Of a DNA stretch of 64,000 bases, positions 1 to 10,866 are shown one piece after another. The stretch is from Gordionus sp. m RMFG-2023 (taxonomy: Eukaryota > Nematomorpha > Gordioida > Chordodea > Parachordodidae), in assembly GCF_954871325.1 (NCBI RefSeq), contig NC_088778.1, positions 3,443,743 through 3,507,742 of the forward strand. Direction: 5' to 3'. Both the position numbers and the translations under genes were made by a program. Positions within the stretch are counted from its first letter, which is position 1; each line of letters begins with the position of its first letter. A model generated the notes under the pieces. That model was not told the origin of the DNA. It ran no database searches and saw only the letters and a list, made by a program, of their open reading frames with translations.

Positions 1-830
1 TCTTAAAATAGAAATATTTATGCAAAGAATTTTTCTAATATTTTAAATCAAAAATGAAGATATAAATGACTTTGACTTTGAATTTCGCATATAATAGGAA
101 AATTCGGTAACGGTAAAATCTATTTTCAGTTAAAAGATTTGATAAATCAATGACTTATAGGCCTGTACTACAGTCTAACCCGGTATACGATATTTTATAT
201 ATGTATACAAATTCTTTACTTCATATAAAATCGATTTTTACCAAAATATTATCGAATTAGCAATTTAAATTTGATAGGGTGGAGCAAACAACTATGCTAG
301 GTTATAACTATAAGTTTTATTGTATGGTTATATTATTCAAAATTTTAAATTTACAGTCATTATTTCTAAATTAAATATTAACTTATTTTATTTCTTATAA
401 ATTATTCTTATAGTAAAATATTGGAATACTTTATTTTGGGAAAGAGTGAGAATTTATGGGAAGGGGAATTCTTATAACTTATAATATATTTACAAAAACA
501 GAAAAAATTTCTAAATAGTAAGTAAACATTGTCAGATGTCTGACTGTCCTTGTGTCTGCTATGTAAATTATCCCTCAAATCTACTTAACATTCATTCAAA
601 TATGAATATATATTGATCTATTAGGCATGCAAAAGGCATCAGGTCTTATAAAATCTAATGAGATCAAACTTTCAAAACATTACTTTATGAATTCAGATTA
701 ATTACATAGTGTAATTCAAATTAGAGTGTTGGGAGAATAAGAAAAAGAACTTAAATATATTTATTATAAAGATCTCATGTCATGGGTATTTATTATAGTA
801 AAAGATTTACAGTAATAAAAAGGGAAGTAC
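1..830. other. AT-rich non-coding stretch
   Basis: No supported gene is seen on either strand. The last bases may be intron or 3' flank of the minus-strand kinase remnant that follows. Confidence 0.4.
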
Positions 831-1848
831 TTTGCCACAAAGTTCTTCTCTGCTCTCGCTCATAAACAAATGCTGCGTTTCCACTTAACATTTTGTACAT
901 AATGATTCCCAGAGCATAGAAATCGACACTAAAACCTTATTTGTTTTATTAATTAGATATATTAAAAATATATTGCAGCAAAATTTAAAAACATTGCAAT
1001 TTAAAAATAAAATTAATTCCAATTTATTTGATGTTATCTAAAATGTCTAATATAAACATCAGAACACAATTATGCAAAAATTATATATCGTTTTAAAAAC
1101 TAATTGTTACCTCTATCCTCCTTTCCCGATTTTATTTGATGTATATAATATCAAAAAATAATATATTGGAAGTATAAAAAAAATTAAATTATTTACAATA
1201 GCCTTTGCCCCGCATCATTTCAGGGGCCACGTATCCAGGGGTCCCACATAAACTCCGAGTTTATTTATTACCATTCAGTCCGATCTAGAATGGTTAATAA
1301 GATAAATTAATATTAATAAAAGTGCGAAAGTGCCTTATATAAATGATTTGATAAATTAAAAACAAATTTATATGAGTGAATCTGTAAAATATTATTTATT
1401 TTGTCAAAGGGTAATAATTTATTGCGAGAGTGACTAAATGACTGGGCTTATCAAAAGAAACTTTAAAATAAGGCATGGTGATTTTCTAAAAAGAGAAATT
1501 GAAAATGTTACTTTGCTTAGGCCAAAATCAGTAATTCTAATGTGCCCATCTTTATCTAATAGAACATTCTCGGGTTTGATATCTCCATGGGCTATTCCTG
1601 AAATATAAAAATGAAGATTTAGCGTTATTACTAATATAATAATCATTAATATCGAAAATTTAACCATAAAATGAATGACAATAAAAAAAAAATTAATTTT
1701 AAAAACTAGTTTATTTAAAAGAACAAGATTAAAATAATACCCATAGAATTGAGAATTTTTAGGCCAACTATCATCTCCGATAAATAGAACCTAGCAGAAT
1801 CCTCCGTCAATCTCCCTGTTTTTTTCATGTATTCGAGAGCGAATAAAA
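831..1848 (-). pseudogene. AGC-type protein kinase remnant, later exons
   Basis: Four exon-like blocks on the minus strand encode consecutive parts of a Ser/Thr kinase domain. About 1741-1848 gives the helix-E region ([15 protein letters not shown]), 1512-1597 the catalytic loop and magnesium site ([13 protein letters not shown], then ITDFGLSK), 1197-1284 the activation-segment end (SLCGTPGYVAPEMM), and 831-928 the following helix (VDFYALGIIMYKMLSG). The first three join with good GT-AG borders in phases 1 and 0. FGLSK and the order of motifs fit AGC kinases of the RSK/S6K/PKC type. The catalytic loop reads HGD instead of HRD or YRD. The third block has an in-frame TAA (1261-1263) where a codon is expected, the junction to the last block does not keep frame in my reading, and the usual GG-LF stretch after EYM is missing. 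It is therefore probably dead. The N-lobe exons lie beside it in opposite orientation. Confidence 0.7.
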
Positions 1849-2011
1849 ATCTATGATTTATTACAAAGATATCATGTTACTTTTTGTTGTTATAATTATA
1901 CATTGAATTTATAAAGTTACAAGAAATTTATATATTCTAAAATGATTTTAATCATTAGCAAAATTATCAAATATACTTGGAGGGAGTTTCGAAAGAAGAA
2001 TGAAATTTTAC

Positions 2012-2034
2012 TATATATATATATATATATATAT
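2012..2034. repeat. (TA)n microsatellite
   Basis: A short uninterrupted TA run lies directly in front of the plus-strand kinase exon, at the edge of the inverted segment. Confidence 0.9.
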
Positions 2035-2048
2035 AACATTTATATAAT

Positions 2049-2613
2049 TTGGTAAAAGAACGAAAAAGTCTATGTAGAAAGTTCCAGGATTGGTTCAGCT
2101 GGAAGAGGCGCGCCCGGAAACAGGAAGGAAGAAAGGATTATACTGGGGATAACGTACCGGATGAGAAAGAGGAGGTCCATGATAGAGCTCCCTGCAGAGA
2201 TATGATAGAAGCTAGATTGAAAAATTATAATATGATTAATGTCATTGGTAAAGGTGCCTTTGGAAAAGTATGTTTGGCCGAATCAATGCCCACTAAAGAT
2301 CTTTACGCTCTGAAGGTTATACAGAAAAATGCCCACAAGCCTCAGGAGGTTATTTCTATACTTATGAAAATTGTTTTTTGTTAAATAGTCACGATATTAT
2401 AATATTACATTTTTTTGAGAGTCTAAAACAATGATTACTCAAATCTGATGCAATTATTTCTTGAAAATATTCAATAACTTTTGTAAGATTTTTATTGACC
2501 AAAAACTAATTTTTTTAAAAAAATATTTATTGCTACCAATTTTATATCTACCATATTTTTATTATAGGTATTTGACAGTTTCCGCATCGAAAAGAAGATT
2601 TTAGAAAAATACC
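2049..2613 (+). pseudogene. AGC-type kinase N-lobe, two exons, inverted
   Basis: The first exon, about 2049-2348, begins with a Lys/Arg/Glu-rich leader of unknown function. It then gives the glycine loop (VIGKGAFGKVCLAES) and the beta-3 lysine (LYALKVIQK). It ends at GAG|GTTATT in phase 0. The second exon starts after TTATAG at 2568 and reads VFDSFRIEKKILEKY, whose glutamate fits the helix-C partner of the lysine. No ATG is seen at the start: a stop lies just upstream at 2034-2036, so the true 5' border is unknown. The reading runs into an inverted copy of exon 1 at about 2614, and the rest of a kinase domain is found only on the other strand at 831-1848. I infer an inversion with duplication that broke one gene. 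Confidence 0.65.
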
Positions 2614-2850
2614 TTTTCCAAAGGCACCTTCACCAATAACATTAATCATATTATAATTTTCAATCTAGCCTCTATCATATCTCTGCAACAAGTTCTATCA
2701 TGAACCTCCTCTTTCTCATCCGGTATGTTATCCCCAATATAATCCTTTCTTCCTTCCTGTTTCCGGGGGCGCCTCTTCCAGCTGAATTAATCCTGGAACT
2801 TTCTACATAGACCTTTTCCTTCTTTTTCCAAATTAAATAAATGTTATATA
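2614..2850 (-). repeat. Inverted, diverged copy of kinase exon 1
   Basis: The reverse complement of this stretch matches about 2030-2270 almost throughout, with roughly 15-20 differences by eye, including a lost base that shifts the frame before the glycine loop. GAGAFGK replaces GKGAFGK in the loop region. The divergence argues against a simple read-foldback artefact. The two arms face each other across about 340 bp. Confidence 0.8.
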
Positions 2851-3437
2851 TTTATATTTATATTTTATTTCTTTTTTTTATTTACCCTTTTTCAATTGGA
2901 CACGCCCGTTCTCTTCCATATTAACATTCCCATCTTTTTTGATGCAAGAAAACAAATTTTTACAGAACATATTTAAAATTTTACGAATAAGCAATGATGA
3001 TTTATTTAGATATTGTTGAAAATACGTGTTCTATATATTTTTAGAAGTTTAGATTCTTGTCAAACAAATTATATAAGATGTGAAAATATCGTTAGATTTA
3101 AGTTAAATGAACTTAAGAGTATTTTTACTTTATTATTGATTGAAAGACGCCATGAATCTCTTGAATTAGATTTAAATTTTGAGATATAACTAAACTTATC
3201 GAGCTTCATTAAAACAGTATGATTGACTGAGATTAAAAAAATTTCGAAATGGCAATTCGCCTTCTTCTTAATGCCTAACTTTTATAACATATCTTTTTAG
3301 GCATACAAATGATTCGTCCGATTGTTATGTTATAAAATACGTAATTTATTCGATAAGTATTTTCTTAAAGCTTAGCTATTAATTTAAAAAAATAAAATAA
3401 ATAATATCCATTTTTTTTTTGTATTATATAAAAGGTT
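2851..3437. other. AT-rich non-coding stretch
   Basis: Nothing recognisable as a gene is seen. The final bases are a T-rich tract ending in TATATAAAAG, which could be a 3' splice site for the next ORF. Confidence 0.4.
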
Positions 3438-3776
3438 ATGAAATTTGTGAAAAACCTTGGTACAGAACCTAAGAACCCGATAGTAACGAAGCAATCAAAA
3501 AAGAAGAAGAAAAAGCGAATTGTCTTGATCGAATCAAATGGTGGTGCACAGGATACGCAATCTAACATCATGACTGAGGACGAAGATCAGGAGGAACAGA
3601 TTAAGAAGAAAGTGAAAAAGAGTAAAAAAAGAAAGTTGGAAGCAACCTTAAATCATTCCGAAATCAATATGGCACTTTTGAATGGTAAAGTTGAAAGTTA
3701 CGCTCTATCCGGTGATCTGGATATTACGATTGCTAGTAAAAAGAAAAAGCTCAAAAAACGATTGGTCGCTGCTTGA
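3438..3776 (+). CDS. Small lysine-rich protein or last exon
   Basis: An ATG-initiated reading of 112 codons ends in TGA. It has three basic clusters (KKKKKKR, KKKVKKSKKRK near the middle, KKKKLKKR at the C-terminus) separated by an acidic stretch (EDEDQEEQ), the composition of nuclear or nucleolar tails. The C-terminal half (HSEINMALLNGKVESYALSG) is not low-complexity. A T-run and TATAAAAG directly upstream could be a splice acceptor, so this may be the last exon of a larger gene. I do not recognise the family. Confidence 0.5.
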   Translation: MKFVKNLGTEPKNPIVTKQSKKKKKKRIVLIESNGGAQDTQSNIMTEDEDQEEQIKKKVKKSKKRKLEATLNHSEINMALLNGKVESYALSGDLDITIASKKKKLKKRLVAA

Positions 3777-6086
3777 CTCGCTCACTTAAACTTCTCGAAT
3801 TATGTTAAATTCTTTTAAAAAAAATTATATCTTTTTAAAGAAAAAAATCAAAGGTAATTCGAGTTTTATTGTAAATGATATATTATATGTATATATATAT
3901 ATTATAAATAGTGTATTATGTTAAAAGATTAATTCTTTTTTTTAAGAAACATGAACAAATATTTTTCCTAGTGCTATCACCAAGAGCCCTATAATGTATC
4001 CACAATTCGGGACTGCACAGCTTTTAGTTAATGGGGTTCGATTTCGCGATTTGTACACTAAATTCCGTCTTTTATTTTAGCCGAGACTAGACTAAAATAA
4101 ATATATTCAATAAGCCTTTCACTTATTACAAAAAGATTTAGTCAAATTTAGTCTACTTAATATCGTATTACAAATAATGAATTAGGGTCATTATTATATT
4201 TGCGATATTATAATTAAAAGAAAAAAAAATACTAATTTGTCTACACCTTATAAAGATGATATCCATTATAATGCAAATGCAAATACAAATATTCCTTTAT
4301 TATTAGGTCTTGAGAAAGATAATTGAATTAACTATTTCGGGAGTTTTTTTTTAATGGCTATTTCAATTTTTTCCCAAAATTAACCACAATTTATCGAAAT
4401 CTAAATTATGGATACCAGATTAAACGCAAACGTTGATAAAATTAATTAAAAAAAAATAATTACCCATATCTCTAAATAATTAGCAACATTTTATTTTACC
4501 CTCAAAAAATATCTTTTTTTTTTAAATAACCCAATAGGGTTGATATAACTGAATTAAATCTATATATTAATTCAAAAAATAATAAATAACATGGCGGTAT
4601 CATTTTTTTCCCCTCTACTATGATATATCCCAGGGTTTAATAATCTGTCCTATATATCTATTTCCTTTCCTTAACTGATATAGACGGATACCCTCATTAT
4701 CATCGTTGAATTTAATCTGACTATTAAAGAAATTCCATTCAACATTCTTTTCCCCTATTACATGAGTCAGACTTTTATTGAGTTATCTAGCGTCAACCCT
4801 ACTGGACACTGTTTTGAAAATGATTTCACGAAGACATAAAAACTCTTTTATAATAAAATATCCACCTTCTGATATTTATATAAACCATCTGTAGCTTTTT
4901 GAAAATCACATAATGTCCCTTTTCAAACACAGTTATTAGATCCAGATAGAATCACTATTTGAATAAACGTCATATACTTATGTGTTTGAGATAGAACATT
5001 ATGTGACTAAAAAAAGTTACATATGGAGAACAACAAGAGTTAGGGAATTATTTTTCTTCTTTCAAGGAAAACACTCCATTGGTTTTAAAAGCAAAAAGTT
5101 ATTTGGGTAATGATGAGGTAAACATATGGAAAAGATATATCTTATTAGATATTATTATTTTTATAATCCAAAGTTTGATTGGACTAATGTTAAACAGTGC
5201 CAATTTAACATACAATAATTTGCTAAACTTAGACCAAATTTATTTAAAAAATTATTGAAACTTATTTTTAAATATAAATATTAACAGATGTAACCATCTC
5301 CCTTACAACTACCTTCTGCCTCAACGTGGCGGAAGAATGGCTAAAGTCTTCAGAAGACTAAAGGAGGTTTAAAGTGTTCCCTGTAATCTGAAAGAGAACA
5401 AAATCAAACATCTCCTCCTACGGATTGTAAAAATCAACAAAAATATTGATGTCAAGAAGGGCACCTGATCTATTAATTTTACACCATAACCTTCAATGAA
5501 CTAAATGGGGCAGCCAATCGTATTCCATAAACCCCCTAGCTGATTGGGTCAAAAAAAGATGAGTTTAATAGAACTGACAATAGTACCGCCTCTAGAGAAG
5601 GCCATTATGCTAGTCGGTGACTTAACTCATTACTGGTTAATGGTGCACATCCACACCACTTACAATATATACTTCATAGTCTTTATTTTAAAAAACAATA
5701 AAAAAAAATGCATGCTTTGTTCAGGACACTGTACTTCAATACTTGAAAAAAAAATTAGAAAAAATTCTATTTTTTATAATACCCCCTAAGAAGTTATTAA
5801 ACACGGTAATTATTTGAGTTCTAAGATTCAAAGTCTTCTAAATAATCTCAGGAATATGATACGCAATTAGTTCGATGAAAACTAGTAGACATATGCATCT
5901 ATAGATGTTTAAGTTTATCATTTTTATTAAAAATTAAAATTTAGATATGTGATTAAATAGTGCATTTGCACCACTAAACACGAAGCAACATATACAAATT
6001 TTGCTATTTAAAAGAAAAAATTATAAATTTTCTTAATATTCGATAATATTAATTAAATAGTAGAATGCATACTTTTGATCTGCTAT
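3777..6086. other. Intergenic, no gene seen
   Basis: AT-rich sequence with poly-A and poly-T runs. A slightly GC-richer patch near 5320-5540 has short open frames, but none has an ATG start, codon bias or a recognisable motif. Confidence 0.4.
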
Positions 6087-6330
6087 ATATCATACCCCGT
6101 ACCATAGAATCACTAATTGGCTTCAGAAAAAGAATAATAATAAATTATTACTGGATTTGAACCCAGATCTGCAAGAGAGATGGCATAGGTTTTAACGGAC
6201 CATGCCAGATATCATACCCCGTACCATAGAATCACTAATTGGCTTCAGAAAAAGAATAATAATAAATGATTACTGGATTTGAACCCAGATCTGCAAGAGA
6301 GATGGCATAGGTTTTAACGGACCATGCCAG
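6087..6330 (-). repeat. Tandem pair of tRNA-like (SINE-type) units
   Basis: Two 122-bp units, 6087-6208 and 6209-6330, differ at one base by eye. On the minus strand each contains GATCTGGGTTCAAATCCAG, a match to the pol III B box, preceded by a TGGCATGG segment resembling an A box and a GGCAT/ATGCC hairpin. The acceptor arms do not pair, so this is not an intact tRNA gene. A tRNA-derived SINE fragment, recently duplicated in tandem, is the best reading. The near-identity implies a recent duplication or an assembly collapse edge. Confidence 0.5.
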
Positions 6331-8019
6331 ACACTACGATATAAAATGCAATTTTATTTGTAAATAATGATAGAATATAATGTATAGATATTCTATGAAT
6401 ATTGCATAAAGCTAAACCCGCCTGACAGGGAGAGTAATTAATTCATTTTTGAAGAATATTAATTTATTTTAATACATTTCTTTGCAATTTTTATTAATTA
6501 ATATATTATTTTACATAATTGATTAATAATTTTAATAAGAATCGTATTATAGCAATTGAACAAACATTTCTTCAACCTTTTGAAGAGAAACCAATTGAAG
6601 AAAGAGAGATGGCCATAATTATAAACCCTTTAATCTATGAAGAGGATGTCGACTAAAATGACTTGACAAATGACGAGTTCTGACTTCAGGTGATTATGGT
6701 AAATTAGACCATAATTAAATCGATAACGTATTACATACTCGTTTACTACAAGTTTATATAATTTCTCGCAATTTAAGAGGAAAACAGATGTATTACATTT
6801 GACAAGCCCTTTCAATGGGTATTAAAGTATAAGCAAGAGGGAAATAAAATGGTGGTTACCCATATATTCACCAATTTTATCGATGTTACTTTGGTAAATT
6901 ATGGAAAATCTCGAATTTAGTGAATCGACGATAAGAAGAAGCGTTTGGTTTTTTAGAGAAATTTCTAACTACCCCCCCCCTCCCCCAATCGAATACCAAT
7001 AAAATATTTCTATAATTACAGCAATCCCTTTTCTATTAGAGTGAAAAATTTCTGATTTATCTGGACATTATTTATTCAAAATTATAGATGGGAAAAAATG
7101 TAGTTGCAGGATATATATATATACCAAAAGCGTCAAATCGCACTTTATAATAAACGAGCATTTTAATAATTGGTTATTTAAAGTATTACTGTTTAACGGG
7201 GCAGATATGACACAGGCTAAATTTTCTATTTACTGTTATATGATTGATTTCTTTTTTGAATAAAAATTTTGGGCTTTAATCAAAATAATTTTTAAAAAAT
7301 TGGTCATTTTTATCCGAAAGAAAAGGCTTGATAATTAATGGATAAAATAGTCATGCTGAAGCTAATATAAGGGAGTCCGCGGAGAATTTAGTTTTGCATG
7401 AGTAATCTGAATGTAAGAAAATATTAGAAATTGGCGATGCAAAGGGAACTGGTTTTATGAAATACTTCCTTTAAGGTGTAAAGAGGTTAACGTATTATAA
7501 ATCTTGGGTATAAAAAGTGTGGAAATGTATCTAGGTGGTATGGTAAAAAAAATATGAAGATGAAACAGGGAGAGGAATGTATCTTTCAACTTCGTTTAGT
7601 TATGGAATATTTATTAATCAAAGCCATAAGAAAAATAATAAGATTTAGTATGGGTGTTGTAGTAGTTTACATTTTTTATTTGATTAAAAGATTTATTTTA
7701 ACAAATGTATTAAATTTCGAGCCGATGGATTATATTTATTATTAAAAGATAAATTGTAAAGATCATTTAACTGTTATTATCAGTAAGTAAAGCATTTTTC
7801 TTAATGTAAAACGAAATTATTTTATGACAAAATATTTTCCTCAAGGAAAAACACCTCCAATCGTTCCTGTATCATGAAAAACGTAAATTGATATTAGATA
7901 GAATGAGGAAGTAGGCACCCTAATAAAGATTGACCTTTAGATTGGTACTTTTACACAACTGGGAGGAGGCCTCATTATAATGCAATAACAAAATATGTGT
8001 AAAGTATTGATAAAATAAA
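6331..8019. other. Intergenic, no gene seen
   Basis: Several short open frames occur, for example around 6640-6900 and 7554-7745, but they lack motifs and plausible exon borders. Confidence 0.35.
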
Positions 8020-9090
8020 TTTTGTAGTTTCTGTCTATTTTAATTGTTTTGAGTTGAATATATTTTTTTTGATCTTTAACCTATTTTATCGTTCTGATTA
8101 AGGTAACTTATATATTCCATATGTTGTCATATAGACATTTTTTTTTGAACTTTTTTGCTATGATTAAGGTAACCTTAACCTCTTTTTTTTGATTAAGGTA
8201 TAACTTTTGAACCCTAATATTGTATAATGTAGATTGTTAATTTACTCCTAAAAATTTTCTAACCTAAGGATATATTCGGGAATATTATAGACACCAACGT
8301 CATTAATGCTAGGCCATCCTATTAATTTTAAACCTTGAATTTAAAAAAAAAATCGTTCTTAAACAAATTTTATTTAAAGGGCAGATTTTTCAATCCTCAA
8401 TTTTATGAGAAACTCTAATTCTCCTATCTCTTTCCTACTTGTTGGCATTGGTTCCCCACTTTTATCCAGAAGAAGGTCCTTCAAACAATACTTCTTATTA
8501 TACCGAGTATTTTCTATTGCTTATATTTTTGGCTAAATTTTCGTAGCAAAATTATATTGCTACGGATTAATTTTTAATAAAGACAATCAAACTTAAATCG
8601 AGTATTAACTGCAATTCATATAAAATTTGTGGCATCATGAGCTGAGTGAAGTTTATAATTTTAGTTTAAAATTTTCAATGCAAGATTCTGGATCAAATTT
8701 TACCACAAATTCCAAAAGAAATATTTGCCAAAAATCTTTTATAAGCAAATCTTTTACAATTTTTAAGCATAAAAATTAATTTCATGATAAAATTTCCAAT
8801 TTTCTTAAATTCAATTTTGTGATCGTCAAAAATTTTAATTTCTGCTTCAAACGAGAAAAATCTTTTTTTTTAAGAAAAATATTTTAAAAATATGAATTTT
8901 CGGGGGTAAAAAGGCAATTTTACCCTTGCCATATCTATCATCTACAAACCTGGTCTATATCTATACCTTACCTATAAAATAACTATTCTTAAAAAATTGG
9001 TGATCAGATAGTTCATAATCAAGTCAAAATAATAAAACAATATACATAAAAATGTAATAATAATTTAGAACCTTGATTTTTAAATGCACA
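8020..9090 (+). repeat. Diverged block duplication, copy 1
   Basis: Shares ordered blocks with 9530-10580: the TTTTAATTGTTTTGA start, CCTATTTTA, CTAAGGATATA, the AGGCAATTTTA patch and the CTTAAAAAAT end. Copies are diverged and contain indels. No gene is seen. Confidence 0.45.
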
Positions 9091-9230
9091 CAAAACCATT
9101 TTACTCAGACAAACCTAATATATTTTTTCTAAGGGAAAAAAAATATGTATAAGTTGCTTCTATTGCATAATATAAAGACTTAAAAGGATATTGGATGAAT
9201 AAAAATAAGGGAGAGGGCAGTGAAGTGAAA

Positions 9231-9282
9231 GAAAGAAGGAGAAGGAAGGAAGGAAGGAAGGAAGGAAGGAAGGAAGGAAGGA

Positions 9283-9378
<96 letters not shown>

Positions 9379-9380
9379 AA
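9231..9380 (+). repeat. (GAAG)n/(GAAA)n microsatellite
   Basis: A compound purine tract: GAAG units up to about 9282, then uninterrupted GAAA units. The open frame across it (KERKKERK repeats) is a product of the repeat, not a gene. Confidence 0.95.
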
Positions 9381-9529
9381 ATGGTTGCTGGGAGTGTTAG
9401 TTATCTAGAATGAGGGGATTGCTTTACATTTTATTAAGGATACTACATTATTATTGTAAAAATATATTTTAAAAAAAAACATATTAAATTTTATTGCGAT
9501 ATAAAAAAATGAGTAATCAGAGAATACTA

Positions 9530-10580
9530 TCCCTTTCTATCTTATTTTAATTGTTTTGATGTATACATATTTTTTTGAACTTTGACCTATTTTACTAGTT
9601 TTGATGATAAAACCCCCTTAACAAGCTATTTTTCTAGACACAACATCTATTACAATTTTATATATATCATAATTTTCTGTTGCTAAGGATATACTCGTGT
9701 GTATTATGTAACACAACTAAAAAACATCTCATCTCTCTAAATTTTAATTTCTATTTTTTTATGTAAAGGCTTGAAGAAAATCAACCCCCCCCTCTCCCCC
9801 CATTCCCATCCTTATACATTTGGCATTAATCGGCAAGTTATATAAAATAAATAATATATACAAAGATCTTTTTGATTTAAGCTTTCAATAATTTTCATTA
9901 ATCTAGTCTCAATATTTGAAAAGTCCAACATTCATTCAACATATTTCCTATGGTACTATTTCTTAGATAAGATTTTATTCTACTTTAAAGAATAAAATTT
10001 ATCTTTCAGCAGGCGTTAATCCCTAATGCCTATAGGGGATAAAATATTTAATTTTAATATGTTAAATACTAGAGATGGGGAGTGGGGGAAATAAATCATC
10101 TTATAATATTCTTCTACCATATATTAATATAACGATGGGTTTATAATTTGTGCTAGTCGAGGAATGCCAATATAAACTCTATAAAGTTTTGCTTTGATTT
10201 TCGAAATACCTTATTATCATCAACATTATCTTAAATTTTTGTTATAAAATCGATATCATTTATTTTGAAATAAATGAATTGCATCTAATGGCAGGGATTA
10301 GATTTTTTTTTATCGAGTCCAATAAGACATCTTCTTCCGATGTAATGGATTTTTCAGACCATTTTCTCATTTCACTGAGAGCATTTATAATAAATTCCTC
10401 TAACTTCCATAAAATCAGTGACTATGTATGGTAAAAGCTTCTTTTTTTAAAGAAATTTTATGGCTTGGAGAGGCAATTTTACTCCGGCCCTATTCTTTAG
10501 CTATTCTTTGGATCTATGCTTATCCATTGATAATTAAATAACTAATCTTAAAAAATAATATATCATATTAAGTTAAAAAA
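9530..10580 (+). repeat. Diverged block duplication, copy 2
   Basis: Second copy of the 8020-9090 block, directly upstream of the first exon of gene A. It could be part of a duplicated 5' flank. Confidence 0.45.
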
Positions 10581-10615
10581 AAATAAAAATTATTTTTGAA
10601 CAATAATAAAAAACA

Positions 10616-10644
10616 AATAATAATAATAATAATAATAATAATTC
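10616..10644 (+). repeat. (AAT)n microsatellite
   Basis: About nine AAT units lie in the probable 5' flank of gene A. Confidence 0.9.
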
Positions 10645-10805
10645 AAAATTGAAAAAAAAATATTATAAAATACTGACTTGGTTTAATAAAATTTATATCT
10701 TCCATAATATATATATTTTTTAAATTACAAAAAAATTTTTTTTTTTTATTTAACATAAAATTTATATTAAAACTTAACATATATAAATTAAAGTTTAAAA
10801 AAAAT

Positions 10806-10866
10806 ATGAACATACTCCTACCAATTTGCCTGGTGTTAATTCTTACTTCTTACTGCGACTTAACAA
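10806..10866 (+). CDS. Gene A exon 1, signal peptide
   Basis: The ATG opens MNILLPICLVLILTSYCDLT and the exon ends A|GTAAAA in phase 1. There is a hydrophobic core from residue 3 to about 14, with small and polar residues after it, so a cleavage site near SYC is plausible. It is the only clean signal-peptide ATG in front of the microexon series. Confidence 0.7.

Noticed and set aside
5544-5789. Open frame of about 80 codons
   Set aside because: It starts at TTG, ends in low-complexity sequence and has no motif or splice context.
6087-6330. Functional tRNA genes
   Set aside because: The T arm is only partly paired and the acceptor stem does not form.
7554-7745. Open frame of 63 codons with hydrophobic stretch
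   Set aside because: AT-driven composition, no homology recognised, and no repeat or splice support.
9195-9413. Open frame of KERK repeats
   Set aside because: It is a translation of the GAAG/GAAA microsatellite.
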